Below are positions 43,219-49,750 of a DNA stretch of 64,000 nt, in pieces. How positions within the stretch are numbered: position 1 is the stretch's first letter; every line of letters starts with the position of its first letter. The translations under genes were made by a program, and so were the position numbers. The stretch covers positions 1 through 64,000 of the IMG/VR virus record IMGVR_UViG_3300034418_004366, one strand, 5' to 3'. Source of the stretch: a virus. Below the pieces are notes generated by a model. It was not told where the DNA came from. It saw nothing but the letters and a program-made list of their open reading frames with translations, and ran no database searches.

Positions 43219-43461
43219 TCAATCCCTCTTTAATGAATAGTAATAGGTAGGAGATAGATAGGGTTGTCTTTTGTTAATCCAATCGGCATTGTTCAAGAAT
43301 TTCCTTAAAGTAGCGTCTTTGAATCTACCAATTCCTCTTTGTGCCAATGAAGACTTAATTCCTCCCAAAGCAATTTCATCTACATTCTCTAAAGTGTCAG
43401 CGACGGCTTTCACTATGCTAGTGCGAATGCCCTCATGTGTTAGAGTGTCTTTCCAAGACAT
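43219..43461 (-). CDS. Tagged small protein (MSWKDTLTH), unknown
   Basis: 80 residues. The tag is degenerate at its end (SWKDTLTHEG). The remainder resembles a small winged-helix: ALGGIKSSLAQRGIGRFKD, then LRKFLNNADWINKRQPYLS. DNA binding is therefore possible. No family recognised. Confidence 0.62.
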   Translation of the reverse strand: MSWKDTLTHEGIRTSIVKAVADTLENVDEIALGGIKSSLAQRGIGRFKDATLRKFLNNADWINKRQPYLSPTYYYSLKRD

Positions 43462-43463
43462 AA

Positions 43464-44231
43464 CTACAACCTCAAATTTCTTTCAATGATGGGAACCAAT
43501 TCTTTTAATGATGGGCTAGATGCAATGACAGCATTTCTTTTGCTGATATGATATTGTCCACCATGCGATTTAACTTTCAAGAAATCCTTACCATAGTCTA
43601 ATTTTAATTCGGGATTACCCTTTGCCCGACTAGATGTATGGCTAGAATAAATCTCTCCTCCTAGTTTTTCTTGGAAGTGTTCTAGGAATGCTCTAGGTCC
43701 GAAGAATTTCAAAATAGATTTTCTTAGCATAGGAAACTTATCTCGGTTTCTTTTAGAAAGTTGAGTATCGACATAGTACCCTGCCGTACTTATGGAATAT
43801 ATTTCCCTATCAAGTTCTCTAAGAGCCGGAACATAATTCACCTTGTTTAAATATTTATCAATTCTCAAAATAATAGAGGACATTTCATTTTTCATCTCTT
43901 CTGTCACTCCTTCGTAATTTTCCATCATCTCTTGAGCGGCTTCGGGATATTGTTCCTTTATATCTTCAGCATCTTGTTTTTGCTGTTCTCGAAACTGTGC
44001 TTCTCCAACAAGAGATTCTAGAGCCTTAAGTTCTTTGAGTACTGCCTCTTTATTTTCCCTCGTTCTTTTTCGGTCTGCCTTACCTTTTTCTCCACCTGTT
44101 TCTTGACTGCGCTGACTTGTTCTTTGTTCAGCAGTTCTAGTATCTACTGCTGGCCGTGACATTGGCCTTGGTGCTTCCCTCTTATGAGGTGTCCAATTCT
44201 TATCTCTCTTGAGGATAGTTCTCCAAGACAT
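43464..44231 (-). CDS. Tagged protein (MSWRTILKR), unknown
   Basis: 255 residues from the ATG at 44231 with GGAGGTTTGATT upstream. After the tag comes a disordered basic stretch (about 12-60) and a helical body; the C-terminal 80 residues look folded (SHGGQYHISKRNAVIASS). No domain recognised. Confidence 0.62.
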   Translation of the reverse strand: MSWRTILKRDKNWTPHKREAPRPMSRPAVDTRTAEQRTSQRSQETGGEKGKADRKRTRENKEAVLKELKALESLVGEAQFREQQKQDAEDIKEQYPEAAQEMMENYEGVTEEMKNEMSSIILRIDKYLNKVNYVPALRELDREIYSISTAGYYVDTQLSKRNRDKFPMLRKSILKFFGPRAFLEHFQEKLGGEIYSSHTSSRAKGNPELKLDYGKDFLKVKSHGGQYHISKRNAVIASSPSLKELVPIIERNLRL

Positions 44232-44233
44232 AA

Positions 44234-44452
44234 TCAAACCTCCGCATAAAACGATTCGCTGTTTGGCATATTAACCTGCCTAGCAATAACTTTCAAAGAG
44301 CCGCCCATCATTTGTAGGGCGTTCTTGAATAGGGAAATTTCCCTATCCACAATTTCCTTTTCTTCTTGTGATAGTTTGGAAGTATTGACAGAATTCATAG
44401 TCTTCTCCATTTCTCTTAGGAGGGACAGTACTCTCTTTACTTCTGCTTCCAT
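44234..44452 (-). CDS. Small helical protein, untagged
   Basis: 72 residues from the ATG at 44452 (GGTGATTACT upstream). Predicted coiled coil for most of its length (VKRVLSLLREMEKTM). No tag. Adaptor or assembly factor possible; unknown. Confidence 0.55.
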   Translation of the reverse strand: MEAEVKRVLSLLREMEKTMNSVNTSKLSQEEKEIVDREISLFKNALQMMGGSLKVIARQVNMPNSESFYAEV

Positions 44453-44467
44453 AGTAATCACCTAATT

Positions 44468-44752
44468 TTAAACAGGTTCTGCTTCACTCATAATTAAACG
44501 CAAAGCATACAAAGGCCCAATCCTTTTCTTACCGGCGAGTTCCATTGCGCTTTGTAGTTGTTCTTCACTGGCGTTAAATGCTTGAATTTTTTCTACTGCC
44601 ATCTCAATTACATCTTGTGTAATGTCGTATTCATGGAATAGTGTTGCCGTGATAAAATCCATTGGTCCCATCGTCATTAGACCTTTCTTTATTTCAGCCT
44701 CTTTCAAGAGTTTCTTTGCTTCACGAATATTTCTAAAATCTTTGCTGTTCAT
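44468..44752 (-). CDS. Small helical protein, untagged
   Basis: 94 residues from the ATG at 44752. Helical, with IREAKKLLKEAEIKKGLM at the N-terminus and no tag. No family recognised. Located near the start of the late operon. Confidence 0.55.
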   Translation of the reverse strand: MNSKDFRNIREAKKLLKEAEIKKGLMTMGPMDFITATLFHEYDITQDVIEMAVEKIQAFNASEEQLQSAMELAGKKRIGPLYALRLIMSEAEPV

Positions 44753-44758
44753 CAATAA

Positions 44759-45091
44759 TCACCGTAATTGTTCTTCTGCTTCAATCCATTCTTCGCCCAA
44801 GTCATACAACTCATCCAAAGCATCTTCGCTTATTTTCAATAACTTACGACCCAGTTCGGGCATTTCCTTTAGAGAATTTTCTAACTCTCTACCATAGTAG
44901 GCATAATCCGATACTGCCTTAATGAAACCTTCAATGTTCTTTTTATCTACTTTCATAGCCATCTCTAAACTATCTTTAGAACCCCTTCTCTCTTCAGCCT
45001 CTCTCTTCATCCGAGGACTGACATTCATAAAACTCGTCATGTCTTCGGGGTCTTCGCCAAGTATCTTTCTTAATTCATCTTTCCAAGTCAT
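44759..45091 (-). CDS. First gene of the late operon; weakly tagged (MTWKDELRK)
   Basis: 110 residues. MTWKDELRKILGED retains MTWKD and a displaced ILG, so it is the most divergent member of the tag group. GGAGAAATTGGC precedes the ATG. The body is helical and acidic. As the first gene after the 560-base non-coding stretch it probably lies next to the late promoter. Confidence 0.6.
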   Translation of the reverse strand: MTWKDELRKILGEDPEDMTSFMNVSPRMKREAEERRGSKDSLEMAMKVDKKNIEGFIKAVSDYAYYGRELENSLKEMPELGRKLLKISEDALDELYDLGEEWIEAEEQLR

Positions 45092-45150
45092 GCCAATTTC
45101 TCCAAAAAAAAATTTCTCAAAATTTTTGGCGGAATTTGTTCGGGACTACG

Positions 45151-45168
45151 CAAAATTTTATTTTAATA
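45151..45168 (-). promoter_or_regulatory. Candidate late-operon TATA-like element
   Basis: Minus-strand TATTAAAATAAAATTTTG fits archaeal TATA-like sequences and precedes the first gene of the 45-kb late module by about 60 bases, leaving room for a leader with a ribosome site. No mapping data; inference from sequence only. Confidence 0.35.
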
Positions 45169-45526
45169 GTAAATGTATTCCCAGAATAAGAATAATACTA
45201 TTTTTGTAAATGCTATTTGGGACATTAGTAATAGCCCCGCAGTACTGTACTAATTAGGTAAGCCTTAGCACAATACTATAGTGTCTTGGTAGTTTTCGCC
45301 CCCCTTCTGCCTATTCATGGCTAAGAGTATCGTACTAATAGTAATTTCGCTACCGTTTAATGCGCTAAACTTTGCATATTTAGTAATGTGCCAACTACTA
45401 AAAACGCAGTACTGCAAGCCTGTTAGTAGTGCGCCGAATAGTACTCTATTTAACAGGAATTCTAATAGTAATAGTGGAAAAACAGCACTATTACTGTTAA
45501 AATAATAAAAAAAATTTGAAACAAAG

Positions 45527-45534
45527 CCATATGG
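45527..45534. promoter_or_regulatory. CCATATGG palindrome, copy 1
   Basis: CAAAG directly precedes CCATATGG, followed by TTGTGTAAAA. One of six such palindromes confined, as far as I can see, to 45.5-48.6 kb. Here and in copy 2 the sites flank the far end of the non-coding region, so they may control the late operon or mark the end of the upstream unit. Confidence 0.6.
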
Positions 45535-45558
45535 TTGTGTAAAAATAGTGTTATACAA

Positions 45559-45566
45559 CCATATGG
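45559..45566. promoter_or_regulatory. CCATATGG palindrome, copy 2
   Basis: Read ACAACCATATGGTATGCTTTG; the same 16 bases from ACAACC to TATG plus CTTTG recur at copy 4. It lies 25 bases from copy 1, suggesting paired binding. Confidence 0.6.
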
Positions 45567-45593
45567 TATGCTTTGACTACCCCGCAAAGGAAG

Positions 45594-45617
45594 AGAGGGG
45601 CCGTTAAGCCCCCCTCT
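45594..45617 (-). terminator. GC-rich hairpin at the end of the 45.66-46.83 kb unit
   Basis: AGAGGGG and CCCCTCT form a 7-bp stem around a short loop, about 40 bases after the stop at 45657. It has the position of a transcription end or 3'-stabilising hairpin. Confidence 0.5.
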
Positions 45618-45656
45618 ATCTTTCTTAATACTCCTCTATGTGGAGTTGTTTCCGGC

Positions 45657-45869
45657 TCAGTCCCATGCTGAAGCCAATTGGTCTGCCTTTAGTGCCTCAA
45701 GTTCGTTGTGGCAATCATCGCAAATGTATTGCTCCGAATCGTGATAATCATCAAGTTCGCAGATAGCACACTTCTCCGGCACACTCAACCAATCTTCGCA
45801 AGTCTTACAAATGTCCTTGCCGTCGTTATCGTCAAATTCACCGTTATGTTCAACGCAAATTTTAGTCAT
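45657..45869 (-). CDS. Small double zinc-ribbon-like protein
   Basis: 70 residues with CxxC-type pairs: C5 with H8, CKTC (21-24), CAIC (34-37) and CDDC (50-53). These could form two zinc sites as in treble-clef or double zinc-ribbon proteins. Very acidic otherwise. Overlaps the upstream gene as ATGA. Function unknown; likely protein or nucleic acid interaction. Confidence 0.65.
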   Translation of the reverse strand: MTKICVEHNGEFDDNDGKDICKTCEDWLSVPEKCAICELDDYHDSEQYICDDCHNELEALKADQLASAWD

Positions 45870-45985
45870 TCTTGTTCACCTCTAATGATGCCAAGGTAAA
45901 GGTCCACATCGAACTCAAGGACATTCGATATTGGATTCAGTAAGGCTCGTTGTGTTGCTTCTTCAATCATTTCTTCTTCGTTCAT
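45866..45985 (-). CDS. Very small acidic protein
   Basis: 39 residues (MNEEEMIEEATQRALL...), translationally coupled by four-base overlaps on both sides. GGAGGAAGAAG precedes the ATG. No domain. Confidence 0.5.
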   Translation of the reverse strand: MNEEEMIEEATQRALLNPISNVLEFDVDLYLGIIRGEQE

Positions 45986-46107
45986 TCTTCTTCCTCCATT
46001 ACGGTACAAAACTCTTGATGGGCATAAAGTAAATCCCAATCAATGTCTTCTTGCCATTCAACAAGTGGTGTTTGGTAACCACAAATACATTCAGCACTAA
46101 ATCTCAT
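45982..46107 (-). CDS. Very small protein with CxC
   Basis: 41 residues starting MRFSAECICGYQTPL; one CxC and one later Cys. ATG preceded by GAGGGAGAAGA; four-base overlap with the next gene. Unknown. Confidence 0.5.
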   Translation of the reverse strand: MRFSAECICGYQTPLVEWQEDIDWDLLYAHQEFCTVMEEEE

Positions 46108-46116
46108 TCTTCTCCC

Positions 46117-46470
46117 TCATATGCTGGCACTAAAATCATTCAAATGAATGGGAGTACCATCCCACTGTTGAAAGGTATCGTTGTTCACTAAATACCATAG
46201 CCAATTCTTTTGCACTAACCTAACGCTAGTATTGGAACGCCAAAGAACACCATTAAGGCGTTCCTTTGTTGTGTGGCTAGTCCAACCACCTGCACTAATC
46301 ATAATGTTGTTAGTGCATCCTGTAGGCTTCCAAGCGATTCGGTTTCCGTGAAGTACTAGTTCAGTTATCACCAAATGTCCCGAAGGAACTTGTCTAACTT
46401 CTGTGTTTCCTATCTTCATAGTGCGGTCTGTAAAAAAGGCTCTAGTGCTTACTTCTGTTATCTTTCTCAT
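46117..46470 (-). CDS. Beta-rich unknown protein
   Basis: 117 residues, mostly beta strand with Trp and Thr-rich segments (WTSHTTKERLNGVLWRSN). No domain recognised. Coupled by a four-base overlap to the gene upstream. Confidence 0.55.
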   Translation of the reverse strand: MRKITEVSTRAFFTDRTMKIGNTEVRQVPSGHLVITELVLHGNRIAWKPTGCTNNIMISAGGWTSHTTKERLNGVLWRSNTSVRLVQKNWLWYLVNNDTFQQWDGTPIHLNDFSASI

Positions 46471-46709
46471 TCATCTTCCTCCATAGTGAAAATGTCTGTA
46501 TAGCCGTTAGCCAAAAACCAACCTGTGATTAATTCCAACTTATCGCTAGAACAAGTCCAAAGAAAATAGAGTGGACTATCTTGAAAGTGCTTCCACTTAG
46601 CGTCAAGATAATCTTCTGTAGCGTCGGGGAATAAAAGCATCTTGAAGGAAAATTTGTTTAGTCTTCCTAGATATTTTAGTTCGTCTGCAAATTCTCTTAG
46701 TGTAGTCAT
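46467..46709 (-). CDS. Small unknown protein
   Basis: 80 residues, helical N-terminus, aromatic-rich centre (KWKHFQDSPLYFLW), acidic end. Start preceded by GGAGGGAGGAGA and overlapped with the previous stop. Unknown. Confidence 0.55.
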   Translation of the reverse strand: MTTLREFADELKYLGRLNKFSFKMLLFPDATEDYLDAKWKHFQDSPLYFLWTCSSDKLELITGWFLANGYTDIFTMEEDE

Positions 46710-46831
46710 TCTCCTCCCTCCCTCGCTAATAGAATATGAATATGAATCAAACGCTTGTTAATCTGCATAATCTCCCTAGTCTGTTCTTTTAGTTCCATCA
46801 TTAATTCTATAAATTGCTTTTCTGTTAGCAT
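46706..46831 (-). CDS. Very small coiled-coil protein, first gene of a short operon
   Basis: 41 residues forming one amphipathic helix (MELKEQTREIMQINKRLI). Its ATG lies about 22 bases after a TATA-like CTTATAAAAAAAG, so the transcript would have little or no leader. Confidence 0.5.
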   Translation of the reverse strand: MLTEKQFIELMMELKEQTREIMQINKRLIHIHILLAREGGE

Positions 46832-46845
46832 AACCTAGGCCCTGC

Positions 46846-46888
46846 TCTTTTTTTATAAGGGTTGTAGAGCAAAGTCACAACCATATGG
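46846..46888 (-). promoter_or_regulatory. Promoter with CCATATGG palindrome (copy 3) and TATA box
   Basis: Minus strand: CCATATGG (46881-46888), then TTGTGACTTTG, then ACCCTTATAAAAAAAG as TATA box, with the ATG of the 41-residue gene about 20 bases on. This is the clearest of the five element-plus-TATA arrangements. Confidence 0.65.
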
Positions 46889-46913
46889 CGGTGTTCTTTT
46901 GTGGTGTGCCTCG

Positions 46914-46950
46914 CCCCACCCTATCGGGGATAGGAACCGATAGAGTGGGG
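46914..46950 (-). terminator. Strong hairpin after the 46967-47350 gene
   Basis: CCCCACCCTATCGG (46914-46927) pairs with CCGATAGAGTGGGG (46937-46950) with one mismatch and a nine-base loop. It begins 17 bases after the gene's stop in the direction of transcription. Confidence 0.6.
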
Positions 46951-46966
46951 GTCATAAGCGGGGATT

Positions 46967-47350
46967 TCAAAGGTCTTTTAGCCTGTTGTGGTACATGTAA
47001 AGCAACATTCTAATGTCCGATTCCTTCCTTGACACGGTGTAGTCTTTACCATCATCAAAACCATACTCATTGAGGGTGACGGTTCGGGTAGCCATGTCAT
47101 AAGTGTCATTCCTTGCGATTGCGTGAGTTTCCATAAGGCGGCGGCTTTTCTGCTCGTATTCTTCTTGAGTGAAATCCATTCCTTCAACCATTTCAATCCA
47201 TGCTTGGTAAGGCCCCATCATAGCGGGTCCAACTGGACCAACTCGGTTCAATACATCTCTCATCCATCCCAATACGGTTGGGATTTCGCTGGTAAGGTTG
47301 GGAACCTTTACTTCAATTTCATGCCATGTTATTCCTGCTGGTATTTGCAT
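46967..47350 (-). CDS. Unknown protein
   Basis: 127 residues from the ATG at 47350; a GTG at 47371 would add seven. Start MQIPAGITWHEIEVKVP. Mixed alpha/beta with a Pro/Gly-rich middle (RVGPVGPAMMGPYQAW) and a basic C-terminus. Single-gene cassette between palindrome copy 4 and a hairpin. No family recognised. Confidence 0.55.
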   Translation of the reverse strand: MQIPAGITWHEIEVKVPNLTSEIPTVLGWMRDVLNRVGPVGPAMMGPYQAWIEMVEGMDFTQEEYEQKSRRLMETHAIARNDTYDMATRTVTLNEYGFDDGKDYTVSRKESDIRMLLYMYHNRLKDL

Positions 47351-47398
47351 ACCAAAACCACCACACTGCACTAATTAGGGTTATTCCAAAGAACACAA

Positions 47399-47406
47399 CC
47401 ATATGG
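47399..47406. promoter_or_regulatory. CCATATGG palindrome, copy 4
   Basis: Flanked symmetrically by CAAAG and CTTTG. On the minus strand it is followed by TTGTGTTCTTTGGAATAACCCTAATTAG, aligned with the other copies, upstream of the gene at 46967-47350. Confidence 0.6.
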
Positions 47407-47417
47407 TATGCTTTGCA

Positions 47418-47434
47418 GACCCCCATAAGGGGGC
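47418..47434 (-). terminator. CCCCC-ATAA-GGGGG hairpin
   Basis: Five-base perfect GC stem with a four-base loop, about 25 bases beyond the stop at 47459 and immediately before palindrome copy 4. Probable 3' end of the upstream unit. Confidence 0.5.
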
Positions 47435-47458
47435 CGCTCAAGACCTTATTTTGCCTAA

Positions 47459-47959
47459 TCAGGCATCCTCCTGTAGAGTAGTACCTGTTCTGTAGGCTTG
47501 CATACCTACAATACTACCGTCCCAAGAGCCTTTGTTGTAGGCTTCGAGATGCCATCGCTTGGATTGGCTACTCAAAGTCTTTCGTAGAGTTTCGGGAGTG
47601 TAAGCAATAATGCCTTCCTTGTTTTTCTTTCGTCGTAGTACATCGTAGATTGGATGAGTTGGGTCTTCGGGAACAATCATGGCCACCGCAGTATCAATGA
47701 ATTGATATGCGTCCACTAGTTCATCGGGAACTGTAGGAATGGAACCTTGTGAAAGATATTGTCCATAGCCAAATCGCTTCGCTTGTTTTCGTGCATAGGT
47801 GTAGTACATCGTGAGTTCTTTGTCAGTTGCTTCTGTGTCAACAGCGTCTTCAATTGCGTTAATCAATCGGTTCTGTATCTTTGCGTCGGGGTTAGGGTTG
47901 TGTTCTAAGTGCGTAGACAACCGGTTTAGTTTGTTTTCGTTTTCTTCTGCTTTGGTCAT
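47459..47959 (-). CDS. Unknown protein
   Basis: 166 residues, helical, charged, no cysteine. It includes SQSKRWHLEAYNKGSWDG near the C-terminus. ATG preceded by AATGGAGATGATATT. Single-gene cassette behind palindrome copy 5. Composition is more GC-rich than the late genes. No family recognised. Confidence 0.55.
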   Translation of the reverse strand: MTKAEENENKLNRLSTHLEHNPNPDAKIQNRLINAIEDAVDTEATDKELTMYYTYARKQAKRFGYGQYLSQGSIPTVPDELVDAYQFIDTAVAMIVPEDPTHPIYDVLRRKKNKEGIIAYTPETLRKTLSSQSKRWHLEAYNKGSWDGSIVGMQAYRTGTTLQEDA

Positions 47960-48036
47960 AATATCATCTCCATTAAGGTCTTGAGCGACACCTAAACCCC
48001 CACCTTATTTTTATTAGGGTCTTTCCAAAGTTAATA

Positions 48037-48044
48037 CCATATGG
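48037..48044. promoter_or_regulatory. CCATATGG palindrome, copy 5
   Basis: Minus strand: ACAACCATATGG then TATTAACTTTGGAAAGACCCTAATAAAAATAAGG. The stretch from the palindrome through ACCCT and the A-rich TATA-like box aligns nearly base for base with copy 6. It precedes the 47459-47959 gene. Confidence 0.65.
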
Positions 48045-48057
48045 TTGTACTTTGCTA

Positions 48058-48232
48058 GACCCTAGAGGGATAGGAGGGGAGGCCGACTCGGATACAAGGC
48101 ACTAAGGTCTATTCGCTAGGTTGAAAAACATCATGTCTAGAATTGTGTCAGTCAACAGTATCTTTTTACTTCAGTCCGTACGCTCGTCTGCGCCATTCCC
48201 CCCCTATCCATTGTAAGGTCTGCCCTAGGGTC
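48058..48232 (-). ncRNA. Candidate structured RNA element
   Basis: A 175-base non-coding interval closed by long-range pairing: 48058-48065 (GACCCTAG) with 48225-48232 (CTAGGGTC), 8 bp; 48068-48074 (GGATAGG) with 48203-48209, 7 bp; 48076-48079 (GGGG) with 48199-48202; plus weaker inner pairing near 48081-48087 and 48186-48194. This is far more than a terminator and there is no gene inside. It could be a small RNA, a 3' regulatory structure of the preceding unit, or on the plus strand an element ending CTAGGGTCTTTTT. Strand is therefore uncertain. Confidence 0.45.
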
Positions 48233-48235
48233 TTT

Positions 48236-48343
48236 TTAAGAAACCTTGTCGGCAGGGAGTGTTTTAGCAGTAGTACTTTTCTTGGGTGGTAGTTCTACTA
48301 CTAGGAAATCCCATACATCAGCGTATGGGGGTGTTCTTGTCAT
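48236..48343 (-). CDS. Very small protein
   Basis: 35 residues (MTRTPPYADVWDFLVV...), start overlapping the upstream stop as ATGA. Helical/aromatic N-terminus and a Lys/Pro-rich end. Only the coupling and clean ending just before the structured element support it. Confidence 0.4.
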   Translation of the reverse strand: MTRTPPYADVWDFLVVELPPKKSTTAKTLPADKVS

Positions 48344-48498
48344 GCTCGGTCATGGGAAGGAGGGGTAGTGGGGCCACCATCCCCACTACTCCCATCCAAC
48401 TCAATCCGTTTAGGAATAGGATTTATTGAAATTGTTTCTAGGATAGCGTCTAGAGTCTTAGTCATTGCCTTCATTGCTGTTATGTCGTATCGTGTCAT
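48340..48498 (-). CDS. Small protein, unknown
   Basis: 52 residues from the ATG at 48498. Alignment of palindrome copy 6 with copy 5 places the TATA-like box over upstream in-frame codons, so an ATG at 48525 or further start would lie before the transcript. N-terminal helix (YDITAMKAMTKTLDAILE) and disordered C-terminus. Unknown. Confidence 0.5.
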   Translation of the reverse strand: MTRYDITAMKAMTKTLDAILETISINPIPKRIELDGSSGDGGPTTPPSHDRA

Positions 48499-48547
48499 AC
48501 ACCCTAGCACCTCTATTATTTTCATAAGGGTATCTCCAAAGTTAATA

Positions 48548-48555
48548 CCATATGG
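48548..48555. promoter_or_regulatory. CCATATGG palindrome, copy 6
   Basis: Minus strand: CACAACCATATGG then TATTAACTTTGGAGATACCCTTATGAAAATAATAG, nearly identical to copy 5. Followed by the short operon 48498-48236. Confidence 0.65.
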
Positions 48556-48583
48556 TTGTGAATTGTTCTTTCGTGGTGTAAAA

Positions 48584-48607
48584 CCCCGACCCCCCAAGGG
48601 GGGCCGA
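48584..48607 (-). terminator. CCCCCC-AA-GGGGGG hairpin
   Basis: Six-base GC stem (48590-48595 with 48598-48603) extended by flanking CG pairs, about 30 bases after the stop at 48637, between that gene and palindrome copy 6. Confidence 0.5.
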
Positions 48608-48636
48608 GGAGTAGAGCGGCGGGCTTCCGGAGTGGC

Positions 48637-49146
48637 TCACTCGTCTTGAGTGGCCTCCTCGTTGTCGTCTTCAGCAGGGCTGTAGTCGGTGTTTTTGTCG
48701 TAGTCGGCAATCCATTTGCCGCACACGAAATCGACAAGGGCGGTCATTGAAAGGTGGGCATCGCCACCCTTCGTTTTGCGGATTGGGTTGAAATTTGTAG
48801 CACCTTCGCCGGTAGCAATGAAATGCTTTGCTTTGGATTCAACCATGTTGTCGTAGTGTTGTCGGTTGGGGTCGTTGGAGCGCATGCGCTGAACCATCAA
48901 GTGGTCGGCGTTGTATCGCTTCAAGAGAGACTTCAAGTGGGACGCATCGGCCTTACGGTAAGCGTCTTGTTGTGTGTCGTCTTTGAGTCCTTCAAGGGCG
49001 TCGGTGATTTGTCCTTGTGCTCGTTCTGTTAGAGAAGTCCAATCTTCCGATGGACTCTCAATGGCTTCTTCAAGTGGTGCGAAGCGGTTAATTTCCGCTT
49101 GTGCGTCCCACTGTTTCTTCTCTGTGTCTGTTGCTGTTTTTGGCAT
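48637..49146 (-). CDS. GC-rich unknown protein
   Basis: 169 residues, hydrophilic, with an acidic C-terminal tail (AEDDNEEATQDE) and an internal helical region. Codon use is clearly more GC-rich than in neighbours, suggesting high expression or recent gain. First gene on the minus side of the divergence region. ATG preceded by AAGGAAGTGAAAAAAC. No family recognised. Confidence 0.6.
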   Translation of the reverse strand: MPKTATDTEKKQWDAQAEINRFAPLEEAIESPSEDWTSLTERAQGQITDALEGLKDDTQQDAYRKADASHLKSLLKRYNADHLMVQRMRSNDPNRQHYDNMVESKAKHFIATGEGATNFNPIRKTKGGDAHLSMTALVDFVCGKWIADYDKNTDYSPAEDDNEEATQDE

Positions 49147-49477
49147 GTTTTTTCACTTCCTTTGGTCGGTTGCTCTACTCCTCGACTGCTTTAACGGCTC
49201 CATTTCGGTTATAGGGCCTCTAACAAAGCACACGACCTAATTTAAACACGCCTCAACCCTATTTTTTAGGTAGTGATAACACTAGTAAAGTAATTATTGA
49301 TTTAATACTAGAGTACTTCAATTGGCCTTATATTACATATACTATAGATGATAAGTTTGAACTTTCCAGCGTGATTCCAACTTGAATTAGAATCGAAAAG
49401 TGGCCTGAAAGGGTTAAAAACCCTGTTTTTATACATTATTCTAATATTCTAATTATTCTAATATCTATTCTATCTAT

Positions 49478-49506
49478 GAGAGTGTGAATCTATCTATCAC
49501 ACTCTC
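49478..49506. repeat. Perfect 10-bp inverted repeat
   Basis: GAGAGTGTGA and TCACACTCTC separated by nine bases (ATCTATCTA), embedded in the AT-rich divergence region. Candidate binding site for a regulator or replication initiator. Confidence 0.6.
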
Positions 49507-49738
49507 TATAAGTATCTAGGGGTTAGAAACTTAGAAAGTTGGAAACTTGGGCGCAGTATAGCGTTTGGGATTTGGAAACGAAAATTAGAATTAGAATAAT
49601 GGGATTTCGAGGAGGTCGAATGCTGTTGACGGATTTGAAGGGTCGAATGCTATGTGTGAAATGCTATTTTCAAAACACTAATTTCATTTTAGTATTTTCA
49701 AATATAAACAAAGTCACATAGGACTGTTTGACGGCCCC

Positions 49739-49750
49739 TTTTAAATAAAT
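49739..49750 (+). promoter_or_regulatory. Candidate early-operon TATA box
   Basis: TTTTAAATAAAT fits an archaeal TATA box; transcription would start near 49770 and leave a leader of about 115 bases before the first gene at 49885. The leader contains GGGGCC/GGGGGCC segments that may fold. Confidence 0.4.

Larger units (their letters stand above)
45092..45656. other. Non-coding region upstream of the late operon
   Basis: 565 bases without a convincing gene. It contains many TAGTA/TACTA and AGTACT elements, including CGCAGTACTG twice (near 45238 and 45404) and CCATATGG palindromes at 45527 and 45559. On the minus strand an A/T-rich TATA-like stretch TATTAAAATAAAATTTTG (45151-45168) lies about 60-75 bases before the first late gene and is the best promoter candidate. 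A weak hydrophobic frame here is discussed under rejected items. Confidence 0.5.

Noticed and set aside
1-45091. CRISPR array or insertion sequence
   Set aside because: No regularly spaced direct repeats with unique spacers and no transposase-like gene with terminal inverted repeats were seen anywhere in the window.
45265-45558. Hydrophobic 97-codon frame in the non-coding region before the late operon
   Set aside because: It would start at a TTG without a ribosome site, runs through the two CCATATGG palindromes, and its hydrophobicity is explained by AT-rich TAGTA/TTACTA repeats. Coding is not supported.
49539-49721. Plus-strand 60-codon frame in the divergence region
   Set aside because: No ribosome site, repetitive composition and it spans the duplicated GGTCGAATGCT; probably spurious.
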